64,000 bases of DNA from Pleodorina starrii. Lineage: Eukaryota > Chlorophyta > Chlorophyceae > Chlamydomonadales > Volvocaceae. Where the stretch lies: the NCBI GenBank assembly GCA_030267565.1, contig BRXU01000002.1:5393501-5457500 (forward strand). The letters run 5' to 3'. A program made the translations under genes and the position numbers. Positions 12,801 through 22,996 of the stretch are shown piece after piece (positions within the stretch are counted from its first letter, which is position 1; each line of letters opens with the position of its first letter). Under the pieces are notes generated by a model. That model worked only from the letters and a program-made list of their open reading frames with translations. It had not been told where the DNA came from and made no database searches.

Positions 12801-13089
12801 GTACGTGTGACGGGGTTGTGTGCTGCGCGGGGGGGGGAGGCTGTGCCTGCGTGTTAGGGCTTGCGGCACATACGCGCATGCGTGTTGCGTGTTTGACCTT
12901 CACGGTCCCGGCTACACGCAAACACACACACATACACACACGCGCGCGCGCGCGCACGCGACCGCTGCAGGTATCGCGGTGGTTTCCGCCATCTTTGGAG
13001 TGGAGGATGCGGAGGGGGCGGCGGCGGCGCTGCTGCGAGTCGTCGACAAGGCACGCGGGGAGCAGCCGCAGCAAGACGAACGGCAGTAG
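899..13089 (+). CDS. Four-domain thiamine protein: TenA + HAD (TMP phosphatase type) + ThiD (HMP/HMP-P kinase) + ThiE (TMP synthase)
   Basis: Nineteen exons in consistent phase, about 1,332 residues: 899-1137, 1771-2266, 3282-3455, 3842-3899, 4348-4428, 4918-5015, 5395-5505, 5884-5995, 6699-6788, 7221-7405, 7814-8503, 8833-8965, 9382-9714, 9956-10192, 10703-11063, 11424-11538, 11762-11888, 12380-12619, 12971-13089. TenA covers roughly residues 45-350 ([47 protein letters not shown]) and holds a Gln/Gly-rich insert. HAD covers 360-700 (DFDET nucleophile, [27 protein letters not shown]). An Ala/Glu linker follows. ThiD covers 755-1060 ([41 protein letters not shown]). ThiE covers 1115-1325 ([40 protein letters not shown]). 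Plants use two proteins, TH2 (TenA-HAD) and TH1 (ThiD-ThiE). The first 32 residues (Arg-rich, no acid) may be a plastid transit peptide; Met at 995 is the alternative start. Confidence 0.9.
1993..2123 (+). repeat. Coding minisatellite (about 33-bp unit) in the TenA domain
   Basis: About three units of a [22 protein letters not shown] 33-base repeat, plus flanking degenerate units, lie inside exon 2. They encode a Gln/Gly/Leu-rich loop ([11 protein letters not shown]). The array length is a multiple of three and interrupts the TenA fold between two helices. Confidence 0.85.
5261..5309 (+). repeat. (GGTG) array in intron 6
   Basis: About twelve uninterrupted GGTG/GGGT units lie within the intron between exons 6 and 7 of the thiamine gene. 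Similar shorter GGGTG arrays occur in several other introns of the gene (2425-2450, 3450-3615, 3900-3925, 9715-9730). They are G-quadruplex-prone on the coding strand. Confidence 0.85.
5757..5792 (+). repeat. (GGACT)n pentanucleotide repeat, intron 7
   Basis: Seven near-perfect GGACT units lie in the intron between exons 7 and 8 of the thiamine gene. Confidence 0.85.
6000..6078 (+). repeat. Poly-G runs, intron 8
   Basis: Runs of 8 to more than 20 consecutive G, broken only by short GTGAA/GAA/T interruptions, begin immediately after the donor of exon 8. Sequencing accuracy here is likely poor. Confidence 0.8.
6467..6592 (+). repeat. (CCTA)n microsatellite, intron 8
   Basis: About 31 uninterrupted CCTA/ACCT units. 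The same tetranucleotide recurs in shorter arrays at 58127-58160 and 60237-60270. Confidence 0.95.
9073..9176 (+). repeat. 27-bp tandem repeat, intron 12
   Basis: About four copies of a 27-base unit starting TTAGTCACTC and ending CGGACGG/GCG lie in the intron between exons 12 and 13 of the thiamine gene. Units differ at a few positions (CTCAATTCAGACG versus CGAAACTCGGACG). Confidence 0.85.
11597..11631 (+). repeat. Partial duplication of the 3' end of exon 16, with its own donors
   Basis: Positions 11597-11617 repeat the last 21 bases of exon 16 (11518-11538) with a single change. They are again followed by a GT donor (GTGCGC), with a second donor (GTAAGT) eight bases on. This is an 80-base tandem offset inside intron 16 of the thiamine gene. 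Confidence 0.7.
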
Positions 13090-14282
13090 GGCAGTGGGGA
13101 GTAAGCGGTTGCAGCGACAGCAAAAGCAGCGGAGGCTGCAGCGGCCGGAGAACCTGATGGACGGGTGTGCCGCTGGGATCCCCGCGAAGGAGCAGCTGTT
13201 GGGGCGCTGGGTCCGAGCGGGCGTTTCCCCCCCCCCCTGGGCGGCGGAGGGTGGGGGGCGGGGGCCGGTGCCACGACCGAAAGCTCGCTGGTGGCGCTGC
13301 CGCTGCCGACATCATCCACGATTCCGTCTCGATTGCCACGCCGTACAGAGACACGACACCGACGGCCCCCTGGCGACGTGCAGTTACTTCTTCCCACCTG
13401 GCTGGCGGGGCAGTAGACACACTGCACCGATTGGCCACCTCATACGGCCCATACGGCCCGTACGGGCGTACGTTGGCCCCTGCCTGCACCCAACAAGGTT
13501 GTCCCTGCCCCACGTGCTGCGGGTGTCTGAATGAAGGACACGCCGGGCGCGGCATGGGGCACGGGTGGGGACGGCGTGTGAGGGGCCGGCTTTCCCGTTG
13601 AGCCCCGCATCGCCGATGTGCCGTGCCTGCGGTCGGGCGGGTAGGAACTCGGGGGGCGCCGTGACGTTGTCGCTTCCGGCCGTCACGGCCGAAGCAGTAC
13701 CGGTAGGTAGACTGCAGCAGTCATACCGTAGCGCCGATGCGACTGCGACTGCCGGCGATAGGAAATTGCAACGGCGGGGGGGCCGTGATGCGGCGGGCGA
13801 ATGCAAGCAGATGGCGGCTGGGGCGCACTCTCCTTTGCCGGCCTTGGCGGCATGTGGAGCAAGCGGCTCCGTTGCTACGAGCGAGGAACGCACTGATATG
13901 ATGACTGACTGGTGTGTCGAGCCTGATATGGGGAGTCCGAGCTTAAAATGGGAGCCACGGGGGGACGAGGCTGGCAGGGGGCGTACGCGCGGAGGGCACA
14001 TCAGTTGACTTGCCGGCAGGAACACGGCGTGGAGGATGGGTGACACCTTACGCAACTAAACGCTTGTTTGAACAGGGGTTTGAAGGACTAATTTTAGCAC
14101 AGCTCAGACACCGTGCAGCCATGCGCCGTGGTAAGTTACTACCATGCTTGCAAGAAGTACAGCCGCTCAAGGCAATTCCGCCATTCGTCTGTCACCACAG
14201 CTGACAGCTCACGCAGACTTGGATCGCGACTGCAAAAGAGTTGGGTTTATTCTCACCATCATCAGGGTACGATGGCTACATA

Positions 14283-14287
14283 TGTAA
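14283..14287 (+). terminator. Candidate TGTAA poly(A) signal, thiamine gene
   Basis: TGTAA is the usual volvocine poly(A) signal. This is the first one after the stop at 13089, which would give an unusually long 3' UTR of about 1.2 kb. Assignment rests on the motif and position only. Confidence 0.35.
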
Positions 14288-14429
14288 GACGCGCATTTGT
14301 GCACATGCCAACCTGCACAAGGCATCGCAGGCGCAAAAAAATGTTCCAGGGGCGGACGTCAACGTGTCTAGCCAGCCTGCCAGCCTTCATCTGCCAATCC
14401 ATTCTCCTCCTCCCCAAATGGAATGAACA

Positions 14430-14434
14430 TTACA
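14430..14434 (-). terminator. Candidate TGTAA poly(A) signal, SIR gene
   Basis: TTACA on the plus strand is TGTAA on the minus strand, 687 bases past the SIR stop codon. With the signal at 14283, it would leave the two convergent transcripts about 130 bases apart. Confidence 0.35.
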
Positions 14435-15120
14435 AGCGCAGATGCTCTGCCATGCGGGCAGGCAAAACTCTCCCTCAAACACAGCAGCACCAACACCGAG
14501 GAACCGCCGCGGCATCCCGTACTAAAATACTACGGTACTCCGAAACTCTCGAACGTAAAATCAATGCGCGTCGTACAGCCTCTTCCCTACTACCGTACCT
14601 CGCTCGGTAGGCGGTGAGCGAGGTTAATTATACATGCTATCATCCCCTCGGCGGCGCAGGGCTCCGGTCGCAAAGCAGTGCTCCCTTCTTGGAAGAGGTT
14701 CGGCCGTCGAGGCCCCAACCTAGAGCACCCTATTCGCCAATCCCTCAGCAAGCGCCGGGTCTCTACCCGCATGCCACACAAGCAAGCCCCAATTTCCGTG
14801 CTCGGGCAACGGGTGCCCCCCTCATCCGGCAACAAACGTTGTAACTTCGTTGGCGAACAGGGTCACTGTTCGAGCCCGCTACATCGACACCACCACAGCC
14901 AAGCCCCAACATCAGCCCCACATCCTCCCCGCCGTGCAACGTGAACTGACGCTCGCGCTGAGTCGAACCTCCGCGAGCAAGCGACGAAAGTGTCGGCCCC
15001 CTAGGACCCCTCCATTGCGAACCGTCCGGCGACCGCGTCCGCGAAACCGTCCTTGTTCGCACCGCCTCGTGACCCTCCCTTCATCCAACAACCCAAAGAT
15101 CGGACGAGGCCGACGCCTCT

Positions 15121-18100
15121 CTACTTGGCCGCGAGCTGCTTCTCAGCGCCCTTGGACGCTGCCCCGTTGCCGTTGCCATTTCCGTTCCCGTTGGCGGCCG
15201 CGGCCACCGGCACGGCCGCCGCGAGCTGCTTGACGGCCGCGAAGCCGTTGCGCGCAGTCCAGTCGCCGAAGGACTCGTTGGGCCGGCGGTTGGTGTTCCA
15301 GGCGGCGAAGATGGGCTCCAGGAAGGTCTCCAGATCCTTCACCTTAACCCTGTTGATGGTGGCAGTTGCATGGTGGTGGGAGAAGCGTAGGGGCCCAAGT
15401 AAGCGAAGTGGTTGGGAGTGGCGGGCGAGTCGTGAAGCTCCGTCCCAAACCGTCCAGACCCCTCCAACCCTTCTGATCCTGCGGAGAAGACCGCCGGGAC
15501 CCCACTGCAGGCTATGGCCGGACGCCCGAGAAAACCAAGCGCAATGCGAAGGCTCAACACTACGCTATGTGCGTACAAGGCACGCCTTAAACCTTAAATC
15601 CATGCCTGGCCATATTTCCAGCCTGCCCACCTTTCCGCGTACACCTCCGCTAGCCGCGTCTGGTTGGTGTTGCCTCCCAGCCAGATCTGGTAGCTGTTGG
15701 GACCGTCTCCCACGAAGCCCAGCTCCGCCATGTAGGGCCGCGCGCAGCCGTTGGGGCAGCCCGTCATGCGAACGTGCAGCTGCTGGTCCGCCGGCAGACC
15801 CACCTGCAGAGAATCGGAATGGGACATTTAGCAGCAGCAGCGCCACGGCTTTGAAGAGGCGTGCGTTGGGCGCGGCACGGGGTCCCAAAAACCTTCCACC
15901 GCACTAGTATTGCGTGCCCGCGAACAAGCCAACGCCGCCCTGCAAACGACACGTGTGTACGTTCCACCTTAAGCCGCTGCTGCGGCGTCGGTGTAAAGGA
16001 GCCCTCCAGTACTGCCCGGGGGACGTCATCCTTCATCGCGCCCCTACGTTCATACTCACGGACCGCGCTCTGCCCCATTGCCCACTCCCGTCCACCACAA
16101 CCCCCCTCCTCCCTCGCCACTACAACCCACCCGAACCCCAAAAACCCAACTCGCGTTCTTGCAGCCGCAGACCCCTCTCCATCCGCCAGTACCAACGAAC
16201 GTACCTTGGTGAGCATGGCCCGGATGCGCTGGTTGATGTCGGGCAGCGAGCGCTCCGCCTCCGTCACCGCCAGACCGCACAGCGGCAGCGCGGGGCAGGC
16301 CATCGACATCCTGAAGGGCACAAAACACGCGGTAAGCGGAACGTGGTATTATCGTTTCCAACGTTTGTAAACCTGGCTGGGAACGCAACGAATTAAGACG
16401 TAAAAGCTGCAGGCACTGCCGCCCTCGATCGACCGGAAGGTGAAGCGAACAAATGGCGGTCCCCTCATCCCGTTACTCGTCTCCGGACCCCCAAACCCCC
16501 ACCCACCTGTCGATCGAGTCCCAGTCCACCAGCTCCTGCACACCGCCCGCCCGCAGCATGGCGGAGATCTCCTCCTTGTGCGCCGGATCCACCTCCCGCA
16601 AGATGATGTTCTGGTGCGGCGTAAGCGTCACCGGCAGCTCGAACTTCTCAATCACGGCGCGGAGGGCCTTCTTCTGCTCGCCCTTGATGCGGCCATTCTG
16701 AGGGTCGCGTTGGATGAATCGCATGGCGGGGGGGGGGGGGTAAGAAGTGATACCGCAGCGGAGACGGAGACGGCGGGGGGGGGGGGACGGAGGGCGATGA
16801 ACTCATGAACGATGAACTCATGAACATCGATTACCGGTTCAAGGCGCGACGCGACGACACCCGGTGACCCAGTCGAAAGCTCGAAACACACCCAAAGAGA
16901 CTGGAACCACATTGCACGTGGGAGTCTCTGCCGCGCGAGGTTCGGCGTCTGGACCCCACGCGCCAAGCGTTGGTGCGTAGACCCTGGTGGAGGTATCGCA
17001 GCTGGCACGGCCCGATCCCGAACGGCAAGTAAGAAAACGCTGGAAAACGCAGACGTCATCTAGGACTTGCCTAGCACGTTGTATACTTTGTAGACGCGCC
17101 CTGTCCTGTCCCAACGCAGCACCACACACCGCAGGTCCTGCCCCTCCCTCCCTGCCGCCGTTGAACTCTTCGCCAGCTCTTAGCCAACTCACCTGGACGT
17201 AAATGCCGTAGAAGAGCTTTCCGTTGCCCTGCTCGCCCCAGCCCAGGTAGTCCTGGTACTCCCAGGTGGGCATGGGAACGAAGTCGTCGAACTTCTTGCC
17301 CATGTACTGCTCAACAACCGACCTGAAGGGGGCCCAGGAGGGGTCACACATCTTGGGTGGGGCATGGCATGGCGGGGCGTGAACGCTTGATGCGTGCAGC
17401 GCGTGCGGGCCAATGGGCGAGCTGCTTGAGCGTGAGCGTAAGCTTGAGAGTCCCCTCGCGCGGCATAACGCCGACTTGCTGCGACCCAGTGATCCTCATC
17501 GAAGCTCATCGAAGCGTTGCGCCGTCTGTCGGGCTCTTAGGCACACCGCAGCACCACCCTGGCGCTGCCACCTGCGCGCCCTACGAGAAGCAACTCCTTA
17601 TGGAACCGAGCACGCACACCCTTCTTCCTCCGCTGCTGAACCGCACACAGCCCGGCCGCGCCTGGTTAATGAACCTTTCCCTCCCCCACTATCTCTTAGT
17701 TGCCGCCTGCCTGCTTCTCGCCTTCTCACCTGAAGCGGTCAATGCCCCACTCGTGGATCAGGTACTTGAGGCGGGCCTGCTTGCGGTTGTCACGGCGGCC
17801 ATAGTCGCGCTGCGCCGCCACCACCGCCTTGATCGCATGGAAAATGTCGTCCTTGTCCACATAGCTGGAGGGAGGGAGAGCAAGGGACGGGGAGGCGGAG
17901 CGGGTTAGCCACGTGTCGACAGGACAGCGCAACGAATGGGAAGAGGGATGCGGGATCGGGTTTCTCCTTTCGCGGCGTCTGTGAACAGGACGGCCGCGGT
18001 GGCCCAAGGCAGCTGCAGACAGCAGCGGATAAGACGGCGCAAGCGCCCCGGGGCCCCTTCATGTGCGGGCCCCTTCACTCACCCCAGCGGGTCGGCAAGG

Positions 18101-21100
18101 CGCGGGAAGGTCTCGTCGTCGCGGTGGCTGCGGCCCATGCCGCCACCCACCACCAGGTTGTAGCCCTTGACCTCGCCTATAAAGGGGGGATGAAGCCGAG
18201 TGGGGGTACAGGGTGTTTGGCAACTTCAGAAGCATGTGACGATGAGCGAGTCGGGAAGAGCTGTAACACGAGACGACAAGGCTAGAGCACAGAAACCGGC
18301 TGCTAAAGGCGACGTTTTTGCCGTCCGGAAGACCTAGCAAAAGGTCCAGGCCACGGCTTCCAACTCTCGACGCCACGTCGCCTCAACCCCTCAAGACTGC
18401 CTCACTCCAACTATTGCAACCCCGCCCCAACCCCTCGCGCAGCGCCAATTGGAGGCCAACCCTTTCAACCCCAATGCCAGGCCACCCTGTCAACCCACAA
18501 CCCCATGCCCTCACCCTTATCGTCCGAGATGACAATGACGCCCAGGTCGTTGGTGAAGAGGTCCACCGAGTTGTCGCCCGGCACCGTCACCGCAATCTTG
18601 AACTTGCGGGGCAGGAACTGGGCGCCGTAAATGGGCTCCGGAGAGTTCTCAAAGTTGGTGCCGAAGCCGTTGAAGGCGCGATCGGCGGTCACCTTGGGGT
18701 CCTGCGGAACGCAGACGGCGAGACAGGTGCGCGGGCGGGGGGAATGATGTGCTGAGAGGCGCGCAGCGGCGGCGTGTGGTGTTCTTGTAGGAACAGAATC
18801 GAGATGAGGGCGGGGCTAAGAAATCCGTGTGAACTGCCACCCATGCTGAATTCTTTTGCCGGTCCCTGTTGATTGGCCGGGTGGATCGCAATGCATTCTC
18901 CGGCGGCAATGTCGACGACGCGGGGACAACCCGCATCCCGCAAATGAATGGGGCCGGACGTGGGGAGTGACACGTGTTTGGAAGTGACCGATGAGCCATA
19001 TCTGGCCACCCGAGCCAGGTCCAGGTGCCATGCCAACGCAGCGTGCCGGTCCATGCGTCGGCTGGGAGCCGGACCCGGAGGCATGCTTATTGAGGCGGTA
19101 AAAGTGGTCCACTGCGCGTTGAGCAGGGCCAACGCCCCGGAACCAGTGGTAGTGCCTCCAGACTGACGACCGCATATGTGGAACAGCGATTGAGACACGC
19201 TTGGCGGCTTGTACGGAGGATCCGCCCTCAATCTAGGGGCTTTCCGCCCTCAATCTAGGGGCTTTCTCGCCTTTCGCTGTCCCCATCGAAGACTGAGCAT
19301 GGGGCGTAAAAGTATGCGTTGGCAAGCTGGGTGTGGAGGCCGGTCGGCGGGTGCTCGTTCCCCCCGGGGCATGACCCCCAGCCTCTCCGAACGTGACTCC
19401 ACCACAGGTCCGTGCTCGTCTTGGCCAATACTGCACACGGAGAACTGTGACCCGAACCTCCAGCAAGCAGATGGAGCGGCGCTTTCATGGGACAATCCGA
19501 ACCGCTGGTGCGCCTCTCCCGTCCCGTGGCAGCCCAATGACGCGCTTAAGTGCAAGCATCACAACTGACTCCCCGGTTCTGTAACCCAACAGGGCAGTCA
19601 GCCCTGATCTTCGTACTGCATTGCCACGCGGCCACCGCCCAACTCATGCCAATCCAGAGGCAGCAACAATTCCCGCCGGCCGGCCAGTTTTCGACCGGCC
19701 AAGTCATCAGTCTTCGACCACCCACCATGCAAGCCAGGGCAAGCCCGTCGGCCTGACCCGCCGCGCCACGCCAGCTCAGCCCCCGTTTCACCGTGCCGAC
19801 CCCCACAGTCACCCACCTCCTTGTACACCGACACAAACTTCTCTCCGTCCAGCCACATATCGTAGTAGGCACCCGACTGGGGGGCCAGCAGGTCCGCGAT
19901 GTCGTTGGCCAGCTGTGGAAAGGGCAAGTGGACGGTGGGCCGCCGGGGGAAGGGGGGTAACGGCGTGTGCACGAGTGCAGTCACCAGCAGCGAGGAACGC
20001 GCGCCGAGACTGCAACAGCAGCAACCTGCTTGGCCCGGCGGCCTCCTCCACCAAGGCCCCGGGAGGGCTTCGCGCACGGCGCCTTCCGTCCGGGCGTCGG
20101 CTGTGCTCCAGCTTCTTGCTTCAACTGCCGGGTGCCTACCTTCATCGCGTGCACGTACTCGGGCTTGTTGAGGTACGGCGCGCAGGCGGCCATGACGTTG
20201 CGGTTCACATCACCGCAGGCGGCCAGGGTGGAGCCCATGTTCTTGATGACCGTTGAGAAGACGGTCTTCAGGTCGTGCTTCAGCACGCCGTGCAGCTGGT
20301 ACGCCTGGCGCGTCGTGAGACGCAGCGTGCCGTTGCCGAACTGCGGGGCGGCAAGTGGGCGAGGGGGAGAGCAGGGCGGTGAAGGGAGCTTATGCTGCAG
20401 TACAGCTGCAGCTAATCGCCGAGGAGGATAACGTAATCAAGGGCGGGTTGGGTTGGGTTTTGGCGAGCGACACCCCGCCCGGGTGGGAACGGCGCTGCGG
20501 TGGTTACCAGGCACTAGCCGTCCCAAACAAGTCCCAAACAACTTGGGGTAACTGCAACTACATGATGGATAATCACACCAAATGCGTCGAATACTTCAGC
20601 CATACTATCATCGACGAGTCGGTCAGGCCAGGCCTGCAGGCCGGTGTTTTCGAAACATCAGCAAACGTTTCGCATGCACGTTTTGCATGAATGCGCGATA
20701 ACTTTAGGATATCCCACAGTCAAGCCGGTAGGCCACGTCACTCTGGCCTTCAAGAAGGCACCTGTGCACTACTGCAGGTCTTCAAGAGCAATACCCTTGT
20801 AATCATGCAAGGACATGTGAAGTATTTTGACCCACTTTCGCCGAGGCTGCTTTGGAAGGCCAGTAAGCACCCGCCGGCGGCGTGTTGCGTCCCGTGACTT
20901 ACCCAGTCCAACCCGTGTAAGCCCTGCCACACCACACCTGATCAGCCAGGTCATCCATGACCAGGTAAAGGCGGTTGGGCACGAGGCCACCCGGCTGACG
21001 GGTACGCATCATGAACATGTAGGCCTTGCCAGACCCGAATGACCGCTTTTCGCGGTGGTCTTGCTGGTAGGAGCCGTGGAATTTCATTAGCTGGACCGAA

Positions 21101-21312
21101 TCCTCGCTGATGTAAGTCTTATCGTTCACCAGCTCCTCCATGAGGGGATGCCGCAGGTAGTCGCTGTTCTCCTTGATGATCTCCACCTTGCTGCGCTTCG
21201 CCAAGCGCGATGCAGGATTTTTGGAGGGAGTGGCCACGCTGGTGATGACCAGCTGGCCTCGGCTGGGCCGGCTCAGGCCTGCCGACAGCTGCTTACCAGC
21301 CAGGGCCTGCAT
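15121..21312 (-). CDS. SIR: Ferredoxin-sulfite reductase, plastid
   Basis: Reduces sulfite to sulfide with six electrons from ferredoxin in the plastid (sulfur assimilation). Eleven minus-strand exons in perfect phase give 638 residues, the usual length: 21312-20938, 20340-20140, 19912-19817, 18701-18515, 18176-18083, 17864-17730, 17322-17193, 16697-16507, 16310-16205, 15803-15631, 15349-15121. Residues 1 to about 45 are a Ser/Arg/Lys-rich transit peptide. Family blocks include [58 protein letters not shown] and [13 protein letters not shown]. The four Cys of the siroheme/4Fe-4S centre are present: C475 and C481 (MACPALPLC), C521 and C525 (TGCPNGC). The LHGV/KHDL block and SIR-type length separate it from nitrite reductase. 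The tail ends in an Asn/Gly/Ala low-complexity stretch (GNGNGNGNG) not needed for activity. The first Met of the frame that precedes the transit-like sequence was taken as start. Confidence 0.95.
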
Positions 21313-22996
21313 TGTGGCCTTGTAGGATAGTGAGTAAGGAATGAAATACCCTACAAGAGTTTCTTCCAGCAAGAACGGTCCAGTTAATAACAATTTTGCG
21401 TGTTGCTCGGGGCCGTTATGCAATTTTCGTACCGGTACTGCGGTACACGACACCGTGTACGACATGCGCAACGTTGGCGACACCGGACCGGCTGTTTCCC
21501 TGAACAACACTTTGGCCACACACCATCACATAACACCTAGCACAACCTGAACTAATTTACCCAGGCGAGGAAGATTCCATTGGCACTTGTAAATAATCGG
21601 TTGCATGACTCATCATCCCGCTGCCAAGCTGTCGACAGGCCGGGGAAAACCTCGCCGCGGCTCCCGCCCTGGCCCATCCGCACAACTATGCCGCCCCTCG
21701 CCCGCTCCATCCTGTTCACAGGGCCCGGCAGTAACCCCCGGCCCACAACACTCGCCTGATGGCCCCCATCGCCCCATGCCCCCTAGCCCGACTCAGCGCG
21801 CGCTAGGCTTAAGTTGCGACCCCACCGGTTCAGACGGCTGCAACTCGTCTTGAGACAACCGTCTTGAGGCAACTGAACAGCATCCTGACTCCCTGTCACA
21901 TCACGTTCAGAGGCCCTTGGCTGCTTGGGGACCTTTGGGGCGCCTCTGGAGGCACAGCGTGCGTTCCCGGCAGCGAGTCGCCCCATCCGTTTGCACCCCG
22001 CCGATGGCTCTCTGGTGGAACCCCCGACAGGCGGTCGCCGTCGTGTCAGGCTGCGCGGAGCGATGCACTCCCTTTTGGCTCCCCCATCTGGAGCGTTGAC
22101 TCGCCCCGCAGTGTCCAGTCCCCGCGCTCGGTCGCGTGCGCCTTGGTTGGCCCCGCCGCGGGGTCCCAGGGAACCGTGGCTGTTCTGGGTCGTGTCTCTA
22201 GTCGCGTTGGCCCTCCGCCCTCTGCGGCTTGGACTTACGCTGTTGCAGGTTCACGGTGCTGCATATGCAGCGGTGATCCATTTAGGTCCACTGCAGAACG
22301 GTTTATCCGTGCATGACTCCATACAAAGATACAATTCATGCACCTCTGCTTCCCAAGGGGCCCCTACTGGTGAAGAAATTTGTCCAAGAATGTGAAGCTC
22401 GCGGTGTGAAGCTCGCCCGGATACCGATGCATAAAAAGCTTGCGTCGCGACAGCAGCCGAGCAGCGCCGAGCGAGCAGCGAATCTGCCCCGGCATGTTGT
22501 CCTGGCGCCAAAGCCAACTGCGACGTGAGACGCCGTCTGCTCGCCGCACATTGTCCCGCTGACAATAGGTAGAGTCGTTGGACGGAAAGGAGCAAGAGAG
22601 GCAGAGCGCTCTGAAACCGTCAGATCATGACCCGGGAGATCCGGGTTCCGAGGACGCAGCCGTCATCTTGGTGTAACAACGACATTGCCGAAGACGAGAT
22701 TGCCGAAGACGAGGTTGTCAGACCGACGGTTTTTCCATGTGCCTAACGGTAAATGCGCTACTTATCCAGCCGCTCAGCTTCTGGTTGTTCGCTAACGACA
22801 CAACGAAGCACCACGCACATACGGGCACATACATACAGGCACCAACAGCACCAACCAGCAACAGCACGTCGGCACGGCGCGCCGCGAAACAAAGCCAGCG
22901 GCGGCGGCACGAGCGTGCCGAAAACAGCAAGTCGCCGCGCAGCGCCACGCGCGCCGCTTTCCGCATTGCCTCAGCTGCTTAGCTACTGAAAGCAAA
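21313..22996. other. Divergent intergenic region between SIR and the O-methyltransferase
   Basis: No gene is recognised. The region must hold the promoters of SIR (minus) and of the methyltransferase (plus). The SIR frame stays open upstream to 21519 but has no conserved sequence there. Some tracts look like spliced UTR (a CTGTTGCAG acceptor-like site at 22242-22250), without support from coding potential. Confidence 0.5.

Larger units (their letters stand above)
13090..15120. other. Convergent 3' regions of the thiamine and sulfite reductase genes
   Basis: No coding region is supported here. The first 1.2 kb is probably the 3' UTR of the thiamine gene and the last 0.7 kb the 3' UTR of SIR. 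Both are judged from candidate TGTAA poly(A) signals at 14283-14287 (plus) and 14430-14434 (minus). Several GC-rich open frames in this stretch have no family signature. Confidence 0.5.

Noticed and set aside
899..13089. TPP riboswitch in an intron or UTR of the thiamine gene
   Set aside because: The one CTGAGA found nearby (about 3284-3289) is in coding sequence, and none of the other conserved TPP aptamer segments is seen around it or in the 3' region.
17193..17351. Start of a protein at MCDPSWAPF (17351, minus)
   Set aside because: This stretch is intron; the SIR exon begins at 17322 in phase ([11 protein letters not shown]) and joins the preceding exon.
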